Part shown: piece by piece, positions 8,249 through 12,759 of the stretch
How positions within the stretch are numbered: the first letter of the stretch is position 1
Layout: every line of letters starts with the position of its first letter
From: Moraxella lacunata
Lineage (GTDB): Bacteria > Pseudomonadota > Gammaproteobacteria > Pseudomonadales > Moraxellaceae
Direction: 5' to 3'
NCBI RefSeq assembly: GCF_002027545.1
Contig: NZ_MXAN01000059.1
Coordinates: 3,710 to 16,468, forward strand
Length of the DNA: 12,759 bases
Notes under the pieces: model-generated
What the model was told of the DNA's origin: nothing
The model's input: the letters and a program-made list of their open reading frames with translations, nothing else
Database searches by the model: none
Translations under genes and position numbers: made by a program

Positions 8249-9502
8249 TTAATTGTTACTGCTTTTTATGGCAATCTCTACATCTTCTTCTTTGTCATTG
8301 ATATTTTTATCCAATGCTTGATGAATCATTGCCAAGCGTTTTTCTTTATCATCTGAGCGGTTAAATAATATCTCTTGATAAGGATAAGGGGTTTCAAATC
8401 CTGCTTCGTCTAAGGCTTGTTTAATACGCTCATTGATGTTTTCTTTGATAATCGGAATACGGGCAACCGATAATGGGGCAACCCAAAAACGCACAATAAA
8501 ATAAATGGCATATTCGCCCACTTCACTCACGGTCGCCATAGGGGCTGGGTGTTTTAAAATCACTTCATCTTTGCTTAATGTTTTGATGATGATTTCTTTG
8601 GCGTGGGCGACATCATCATATAAGCCAATTCTTGCTTTAACATCAAATCTTATCATCTTTTTGGACGTTAGGTTAATCACTTCTGATGATGACATGGTCG
8701 AATTGGGAATGATGATAATGATGTTATCACGGTCAAGGATTTGCGTGGCTCGCAGGGAGATTTTGACCACTCGTCCTTCTTTGTCGCCAAGCCGAATCCA
8801 GTCGCCCACTTGAAACGACTGCTCTATCAAAATGGTAATGCCCGCGATGAAGTTGGCAAGCGTGCTTTGGGCGGCAAAACCCACTGCCAAACCCACAATA
8901 CCCAAACCTGCCACCAAGGATACAATATCAAAACCAAACTGGGCGAGTACGCTCGCCAAAGCAAAAACGATAATCAGCACCAAAATCAAGTTTTTGAGCA
9001 GTTGTTCAATGGACGCATTGAGTTCATAGTAACGTAACACTCTGGCAACCATTTGCCCACTGGCCGCCCACAGCACATAATAAAATCCCGCCCAAGTCGC
9101 CGCTTTTGCTGTTGCCTTGATGGTCTCCGCCTGCGTGCCAATCTGCGTCATCACCGCCAGCAAGCTCACCACAAACCATGTATAACGCAGTACCGCCCGA
9201 GCAATCCAAACATGACGCTGTGATAGGTGTAGCGGACGGCGACAATGCTTTAATAAATAGACCAACAGCCAATAAAAAAAGCCAATAATCACCAATAAAA
9301 TCAATATCTTAATGCTAATACTGGCAACAGCCATGCCCCGCTCTGTCCAGTTTAGGGTCTCATCGTCGAGCGAACCGCCAAGCGACACATACACGCTTTG
9401 GTACAAATCATTTAGGATTTTTTCAAAAAAATGGGGTAGATTCATGAGCTGATGAATGGTCGATGATAAAATGGGCGATGACAACCGATAAATAAACCAC
9501 AT
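8249..9502 (-). CDS. MscS-family mechanosensitive ion channel
   Basis: This is an inner-membrane channel of the small-conductance mechanosensitive family, which releases solutes when hypo-osmotic shock stretches the membrane. Numbered from the ATG at 9502 (417 aa), likely transmembrane helices are at about 62-86, 103-119, perhaps 133-151, and 171-190. The glycine/alanine-rich pore helix follows: GLGIVGLAVGFAAQ at about 199-212, then STLANFIAGI. The beta domain has VGDWIRL at about 232-238, GRVVKISLRAT at 243-253 and the PNS turn at 266-268. The C-terminal alpha/beta domain ends near ETPYPYQE (about 370-377). At 417 aa it is longer than E. coli MscS (286), with extra N-terminal helices. The start is uncertain. 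The ATG at 9502 lies about 28 bases after a strong -10 but inside a hairpin and without a Shine-Dalgarno sequence. An in-frame ATG at 9445 would give 398 aa, and a TTG at 9508 is also in frame. No terminator is obvious before rlmKL. Confidence 0.9.
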   Translation of the reverse strand: MWFIYRLSSPILSSTIHQLMNLPHFFEKILNDLYQSVYVSLGGSLDDETLNWTERGMAVASISIKILILLVIIGFFYWLLVYLLKHCRRPLHLSQRHVWIARAVLRYTWFVVSLLAVMTQIGTQAETIKATAKAATWAGFYYVLWAASGQMVARVLRYYELNASIEQLLKNLILVLIIVFALASVLAQFGFDIVSLVAGLGIVGLAVGFAAQSTLANFIAGITILIEQSFQVGDWIRLGDKEGRVVKISLRATQILDRDNIIIIIPNSTMSSSEVINLTSKKMIRFDVKARIGLYDDVAHAKEIIIKTLSKDEVILKHPAPMATVSEVGEYAIYFIVRFWVAPLSVARIPIIKENINERIKQALDEAGFETPYPYQEILFNRSDDKEKRLAMIHQALDKNINDKEEDVEIAIKSSNN

Positions 9503-9516
9503 CAACAAAGATGTGG
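9497..9516 (-). promoter_or_regulatory. Hairpin covering the mscS start region
   Basis: A perfect 7-bp stem (ccacatc / gatgtgg) with a 6-base loop spans 9497-9516. In minus-strand RNA the ATG at 9502 falls inside the stem and the TTG at 9508 falls in the loop. It either limits initiation there or shows that translation really starts at the ATG at 9445, making this part of a leader. Confidence 0.4.
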
Positions 9517-9537
9517 TAGAATAAATAAGGTTTGCGA

Positions 9538-9546
9538 ATTATAACA
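9538..9546 (-). promoter_or_regulatory. Extended -10 promoter of the mscS-family gene
   Basis: The minus strand reads TGTTATAAT: a perfect TATAAT (9543-9538) with the TGn extension. No clear -35 is seen. Predicted transcription begins near 9531, about 28 bases before the ATG at 9502 or about 85 before the ATG at 9445. Confidence 0.55.
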
Positions 9547-9584
9547 TAAAGCCTACCAATCATCATCATATATCGTGAAATTTT

Positions 9585-9870
9585 ATGAATAATTCAACCT
9601 ACCCCCTAACCTACTACCGCCAAAGACGTATGGCGGTATTTGTCATCATGGTTTCTTGTTTGGTGATGTTTGTTATTGCTTATCAATGAGATTTTTGGGT
9701 TGGGGTTAAATAGTCCCTTTGCCAATTTTCCACATTGGGTGATTTATTTGCTATTGGCAATTTTTGGAGTGTTTGCATTTTTATTATCCCGTTTGGTCAT
9801 TTATCATAGACCTGTTATCGGGGCTTGCCTACCTTTTGTATTTGCAATAAAAAATGGATTAAAACGTTAA
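9585..9870 (+). pseudogene. Small two-helix membrane protein gene, apparently frameshifted
   Basis: An ATG at 9585 opens a frame of 34 codons (MNNSTYPLTYYRQRRMAVFV...) that ends at a TGA at 9687-9689. It begins with a charged stretch and runs into a hydrophobic helix. A second frame, open from 9667 to the TAA at 9868-9870, continues with a plausible membrane protein (NSPFANFPHWVIYLLLAIFG... then SRLVIYHRP). Joining them by skipping one base near 9687 would give a protein of about 94 aa with two transmembrane helices. I do not recognise the family. Alternatives are two small overlapping genes (the second starting at TTG 9670), a sequencing error, or chance. The last 16 or so codons are inside the repeat at 9821-9916, so the original C-terminus may have been replaced. 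No good Shine-Dalgarno sequence precedes 9585. Confidence 0.4.
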
Positions 9871-9916
9871 ATTTTCATCTTATTTTATAAAAATGTTATC
9901 AATGGTAGGCACGCCC
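9821..9916. repeat. Short inverted-repeat (MITE-like) element, full copy
   Basis: The terminal arms gggcttgcctacc (9821-9833) and ggtaggcacgccc (9904-9916) are inverted repeats matching at 12 of 13 positions, enclosing about 70 AT-rich bases. The left interior shares 17 exact bases with the complement of 1-17. The right interior (ttttataaaaatgttat) matches the corresponding part of the 2949-3013 copy. It has no coding capacity of its own. It could be a non-autonomous mobile element or a REP-like repeat. Confidence 0.6.
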
Positions 9917-10013
9917 TAGGTTGCAATGCCTACAATTTCATTCTATTTTTGCATAAAGACGGTTAAACCTTTTCTTGCTTACACACCAAAAACAGGCATG
10001 TCTCAAACCACAC

Positions 10014-10045
10014 AAAAATAAACCCAGCTTATCACTAAGCTGGGT
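10014..10045 (-). terminator. Strong orphan terminator on the minus strand
   Basis: A perfect 10-bp stem (acccagctta / taagctgggt, arms 10022-10031 and 10036-10045) with the 4-base loop tcac is followed on the minus strand by TTATTTTTG. On the plus strand there is no T-tract, so it works for minus-strand transcription. No protein-coding gene is seen that it would serve. Confidence 0.8.
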
Positions 10046-10150
10046 GTGGGTAAGATTAAAATGAATTTTCCTTGCCATTCCTAACGGCGATTTAGTTCCT
10101 ATTATCCTGGTTTTTTTCTTGATTTTATCATCGATTTTATCACCATATTT
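10014..10150 (-). ncRNA. Candidate small RNA (about 137 nt) upstream of asd
   Basis: On the minus strand a promoter-like sequence (-35 TGGTCA, 17-base spacer, -10 TATAAT) is followed about 105 bases later by a strong intrinsic terminator, with no convincing gene between. The predicted transcript carries four AGGA motifs (complements at 10069-10072, 10079-10082, 10097-10100 and 10105-10108). Clustered GGA motifs are a feature of RNAs that titrate CsrA/RsmA, but only one here fits the ANGGA form, so that role is speculative. A 95-codon minus-strand frame (10225-9938) overlaps, but it reads through the terminator and lacks a ribosome-binding site. I recognise no known RNA family. Confidence 0.4.
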
Positions 10151-10156
10151 TTGTGT

Positions 10157-10185
10157 ATTATAAAAATTCTGCCCATCGCTGACCA
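10157..10185 (-). promoter_or_regulatory. Candidate promoter of the small RNA
   Basis: The -10 is a perfect TATAAT (10162-10157). The -35 is TGGTCA (10185-10180), four of six matches to TTGACA, and the spacer is exactly 17 bases. The expected transcription start is near 10150. Confidence 0.45.
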
Positions 10186-10290
10186 TTGGTAAAATGCCTA
10201 AAATTTTGTAAGCGATTGCCGACATTTGTGTGAAAACTTATCAGTTTTACTGATGTTTACTGGAAAATTTATGAAATTTAACAAAAACAC

Positions 10291-10319
10291 TTGCTTTTTT
10301 TGCCCAAAAAAGGCATAGT
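10291..10319 (+). promoter_or_regulatory. Weak candidate asd promoter
   Basis: TTGCTT (10291-10296), a 17-base spacer and CATAGT (10314-10319) lie about 40 bases before the asd start. The match to consensus is only moderate, and the T-run and A-run in this stretch make chance matches easy. Confidence 0.3.
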
Positions 10320-10358
10320 TATGGGTTACAACTTTTTAATAAATTTAAGGTGTTAATT

Positions 10359-11498
10359 ATGGCAGATAAATTAACGGTCGGTCTTGTGGGCTGGCGTGGC
10401 ATGGTTGGTTCGGTACTCATGAACCGCATGATTGAAGAAAATGATTTTGAGCATATCACTCCTGTGTTTTTTTCAACCAGTAATGCAGGTGGCAACGCCC
10501 CTGATTTTGGTGGCAAAATCAAGAGCGATAGCACATTAAAAGACGCAAACGACATCAATGAGCTTGCCAAATGTGATGCAATTATCACCTGTCAAGGGGG
10601 CGACTACACCAAAGCGGTACACCCTGCCTTGCGTGAAAGTGGCTGGGATGGTTACTGGATTGATGCGGCAAGCTCACTGCGTATGGACGACAATGCCATC
10701 ATCATCTTAGACCCTGTCAATCGTGATGTCATTGATACTGCCCTAAAAGACGGCAAAAAAGACTTTATTGGTGGTAACTGCACCGTATCCCTTATGCTGA
10801 TGGCAATCGGTGAGCTGTTCCGCCGTGATTGGGTTGAGTGGGTGTCTGCCATGACTTATCAGGCAGCAAGCGGTGCAGGAGCCAACAACATGCGTGAGCT
10901 TATCTCTGGCATGGGCGTACTGCGTGATAGCGTGGCGGACAAACTTGCCGACCCTGCCTCTGCCATTTTGGAGATTGACCGCACCATCGCTGATACTCAG
11001 CGTTCGGATGAGTTTCCAAAACAGCATTTTGGGGCGGTGCTTGCAGGTAGTCTAATCCCTTATATTGACAGTCAGCTTGACAACGGTCAATCCCGTGAAG
11101 AGTGGAAAGGTCAAGCCGAAACCAACAAAATCCTAGGCAAGGCTGATAGCGAGCTTATCAATATTGACGGCATCTGTGTGCGTATCGGAGCAATGCGTTG
11201 CCACAGCCAAGCCTTGACCATCAAGCTCAAAAAAGACATTCCACTTGACGAGATTGAAAAGGCTTTGATTGATGCAAAAAGCCCCTGGCTTGACATTGTC
11301 CCTAACAACAAACCCGACAGCATGGCACGCCTGACCCCTGTGGCGGTAACAGGTACGCTAAATGTGGCGGTCGGTCGTCTGCGTAAGATGAACATGGGTG
11401 GCGAGTATTTGACTGCCTTTACCGTGGGCGACCAACTACTGTGGGGGGCTGCCGAACCACTTCGCCGTATGCTTGCCATCATTCAAGGGCGTATTTAA
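10359..11498 (+). CDS. asd: Aspartate-semialdehyde dehydrogenase
   Basis: Asd reduces L-aspartyl-4-phosphate to aspartate semialdehyde with NADPH. This is the branch-point step to lysine, methionine, threonine and the diaminopimelate of peptidoglycan. The protein is 379 aa (E. coli Asd 367) and is complete. The NADP-binding loop [10 protein letters not shown] is at 11-20. The nucleophilic cysteine is C141 in [12 protein letters not shown]168 sits in [12 protein letters not shown], and R275 and H282 lie in [13 protein letters not shown]. These correspond to C135, Q162, R267 and H274 of the E. coli enzyme. The ATG at 10359 is preceded by AAGG at the right distance; a GTG three codons upstream is less likely. 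fimV follows on the same strand after 239 bases, the same order as in Pseudomonas (asd-fimV-truA). Confidence 0.97.
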   Translation: MADKLTVGLVGWRGMVGSVLMNRMIEENDFEHITPVFFSTSNAGGNAPDFGGKIKSDSTLKDANDINELAKCDAIITCQGGDYTKAVHPALRESGWDGYWIDAASSLRMDDNAIIILDPVNRDVIDTALKDGKKDFIGGNCTVSLMLMAIGELFRRDWVEWVSAMTYQAASGAGANNMRELISGMGVLRDSVADKLADPASAILEIDRTIADTQRSDEFPKQHFGAVLAGSLIPYIDSQLDNGQSREEWKGQAETNKILGKADSELINIDGICVRIGAMRCHSQALTIKLKKDIPLDEIEKALIDAKSPWLDIVPNNKPDSMARLTPVAVTGTLNVAVGRLRKMNMGGEYLTAFTVGDQLLWGAAEPLRRMLAIIQGRI

Positions 11499-11506
11499 CC
11501 CTTAAA

Positions 11507-11529
11507 TCTGCTTAGCCTACCCAAGCAGA
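11507..11529 (+). terminator. Possible weak terminator after asd
   Basis: A perfect 7-bp stem (tctgctt 11507-11513 / aagcaga 11523-11529) with a 9-base loop starts 8 bases after the asd stop. It is followed only by tgttgtt, so it may be a weak terminator or simply a 3'-end stabilising hairpin. Confidence 0.35.
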
Positions 11530-11543
11530 ATGTTGTTAGGTTG

Positions 11544-11595
11544 AGCGGTTTTGGTTTTTGCAGATATTGTAAAGTTTTGCAAAAATCTTACCGCT
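11544..11595. other. Nested inverted repeat between asd and fimV
   Basis: The outer arms agcggt (11544-11549) and accgct (11590-11595) enclose the inner arms tttttgca (11555-11562) and tgcaaaaa (11578-11585). Together they make an interrupted hairpin of about 50 bases. Just after it, gcttgcctac (11593-11602) and tatttgcaa (11617-11625) echo the left end of the repeat at 9821, so this may be a decayed copy. Function is unknown. Confidence 0.35.
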
Positions 11596-11660
11596 TGCCT
11601 ACATTTTAATACCATATATTTGCAAATTATCAAAATAAGCTAGCATTTTTTGCCATATTT

Positions 11661-11705
11661 TGTTATAAATGCACCATAAAACCGTTTATTTGACGGTCTC
11701 TTTTT
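11661..11705 (+). promoter_or_regulatory. Candidate fimV promoter and short leader hairpin
   Basis: TGTTATAAA (11661-11669) resembles an extended -10 and would place the transcript start about 62 bases before fimV. Just downstream a small hairpin (accgt 11681-11685 / acggt 11693-11697) precedes CTCTTTTTATT, which could act as a weak terminator or attenuator. Both are weak signals. Confidence 0.3.
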
Positions 11706-11737
11706 ATTCATTATTGACAACCCTTTAAAGGATAACT

Positions 11738-12759
11738 ATGTCTTGGCATAAAACTCACCGCACTACTTTTATTTATCAAGCAGTGCTTGCTTCGTTGTTT
11801 GGTATGGTAAGCCTAAATGCTTCTGCCATGAATCTAGGTCAAGCCAACATCACATCGGCACAACATGAGCCTTTATCTGCCACGATAAATGTTACCAATA
11901 TTGATGCGGCAAACTTCCATGCATCTGTCGCCAGTAACGACATCTATCGCCAGATGGGTCTTAGCCCCGATGCTCAGATTTCGGTGAGTTTTACACCCAC
12001 ATCAAACAACGCAGGTCAAATCACCCTAACTTCCAACCAACCCATCAGCACACCCTTTGCTGATGTCGTACTAAACTTAAATAACAACGGCGAGCAAATC
12101 ATTGAGCCACAGACCTTGCTCATGCCTTTGCCTGCTACCAATGCTTTCACCCTACCTGAAGACAAAGTAACGCAGGTAGTGACCGCTGAGACCCGACCCA
12201 ACCTACCCGAAACCAGCCCCATCACCGAAACACCTGATGACTTCATGCAGTTTGACGAACCAATAACACAGGTCATTACTCAAGGCACCCCTGTACTCGA
12301 ACCTGTGCCCACCGCCATAGGCACCAGCGAAGGCAACATCATCTCCAAAGAAGAAGCGGTATTATCACAAATCACCCCTGAAGGCACCAACAGACAAGTT
12401 GATATCCTAACCGAAGAGATAGTGCGTCGTGTATACCCTGCTGGGCAAGTACCGCCGACGCCTACCGCTCCAACGTTTGATGAGCCATTCATCGCCCAAG
12501 ACACCATGGCAGAACAACCCGCATCACAACCTGAGCAAACCCAAACAACAGCACCTACCGAATCCCAGTCAGGTCAAGCGACTTATGTTGTGCAACAAGG
12601 CGATAGCTTGTGGAGTATTGCGAACGTCATTGCACAAGCAAACAACATGAGTGTTAATGAAGTGATGACCGCCATCCATGAAACCAATCCTGACGCTTTT
12701 AACAAAGGCAACATCAACCAACTCAAAACAAGTGCCAACTTGAACCGCACCCCAAAAGT
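11738..12759 (+). CDS. fimV: FimV-like LysM-domain protein, N-terminal part (runs off window)
   Basis: FimV is an inner-membrane, peptidoglycan-binding hub protein. In Pseudomonas it is needed for type IV pilus assembly, twitching and polar organisation. The 340 residues visible begin with a signal peptide (charged start, hydrophobic core about 12-27, cleavage after ASA at 28-30). A FimV N-terminal domain follows (about 31-132, starting MNLGQANITSAQHEPLSATI). Next is a Pro/Thr/Glu-rich linker (about 133-280), then a LysM domain (about 282-336) with YVVQQGDSLWSIA and the FimV-type ending NPDAFNKGNINQLK. The ATG at 11738 has AAAGGAT about 5 bases upstream. The position after asd matches Pseudomonas. 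The remaining periplasmic, membrane and cytoplasmic TPR-containing parts lie beyond the window, so completeness cannot be judged. Confidence 0.9.
   Translation, partial: MSWHKTHRTTFIYQAVLASLFGMVSLNASAMNLGQANITSAQHEPLSATINVTNIDAANFHASVASNDIYRQMGLSPDAQISVSFTPTSNNAGQITLTSNQPISTPFADVVLNLNNNGEQIIEPQTLLMPLPATNAFTLPEDKVTQVVTAETRPNLPETSPITETPDDFMQFDEPITQVITQGTPVLEPVPTAIGTSEGNIISKEEAVLSQITPEGTNRQVDILTEEIVRRVYPAGQVPPTPTAPTFDEPFIAQDTMAEQPASQPEQTQTTAPTESQSGQATYVVQQGDSLWSIANVIAQANNMSVNEVMTAIHETNPDAFNKGNINQLKTSANLNRTPK

Noticed and set aside
9938..10225. 95-codon minus-strand open frame between the repeat and asd
   Set aside because: It runs straight through a strong intrinsic terminator on its own strand, has no ribosome-binding site, and its start lies upstream of the likely promoter.
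10226..10358. Lysine riboswitch or other leader in front of asd
   Set aside because: The region is short and AT-rich, and lacks the conserved cores of a lysine riboswitch; only a weak promoter-like pair is visible.
1..12759. CRISPR arrays, tRNA or rRNA genes, insertion-sequence transposases, phage or toxin-antitoxin genes
   Set aside because: I looked on both strands and found no regularly spaced direct repeats, no cloverleaf-like sequence and no transposase, integrase or toxin-like frame. The repeats seen are short non-coding elements or coding low-complexity tracts.

Overview
This window looks like chromosomal DNA from a member of the Moraxellaceae, most likely a Moraxella species. The reasons are moderate G+C, gammaproteobacterial protein families throughout, a fused RlmKL methyltransferase, and two gene pairs (fis-purH and asd-fimV) whose order is familiar from Pseudomonadales. 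The genus is an inference; no database search was possible.

Layout. Positions 1-2240 hold the end of a small repeat, then fis and purH on the + strand, each followed by a clear rho-independent terminator. Positions 2246-9502 are almost entirely minus-strand. Read in the direction of transcription they are: a mechanosensitive channel (mscS family), rlmKL (23S rRNA methylation), ttcA (tRNA 2-thiocytidine synthesis), a small unnamed membrane protein probably co-transcribed with ttcA, hpt (purine salvage), and a TRIC/UPF0126 channel-like membrane protein. Positions 9503-10358 are a gene-poor stretch. It holds the mscS promoter, a small membrane-protein gene that appears frameshifted, a short inverted-repeat element, and an orphan minus-strand promoter and terminator pair that could make a small RNA of about 137 nt. 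From 10359 the + strand carries asd (aspartate-semialdehyde dehydrogenase) and the N-terminal 340 residues of a FimV-like LysM protein that runs off the window.

Themes. There is de novo purine synthesis (purH) and purine salvage (hpt). There are two RNA-modification enzymes, one for rRNA and one for tRNA, in what may be one transcription unit. There are three membrane proteins (MscS, TRIC and an unknown), the lysine/methionine/threonine and cell-wall precursor enzyme Asd, and the peptidoglycan-binding FimV linked to type IV pili.

Nothing here is clearly a new defence, mobile or biosynthetic system. The observations most worth following are: (a) a family of short (about 65-96 bp) intergenic elements with imperfect terminal inverted repeats, present in two complete copies and one cut by the window start; (b) the candidate small RNA upstream of asd, which carries four AGGA motifs; (c) a long charged Lys/Asp/Phe/Ser repeat tail on RlmKL; and (d) the frameshifted small membrane protein whose 3' end runs into one of the repeats.
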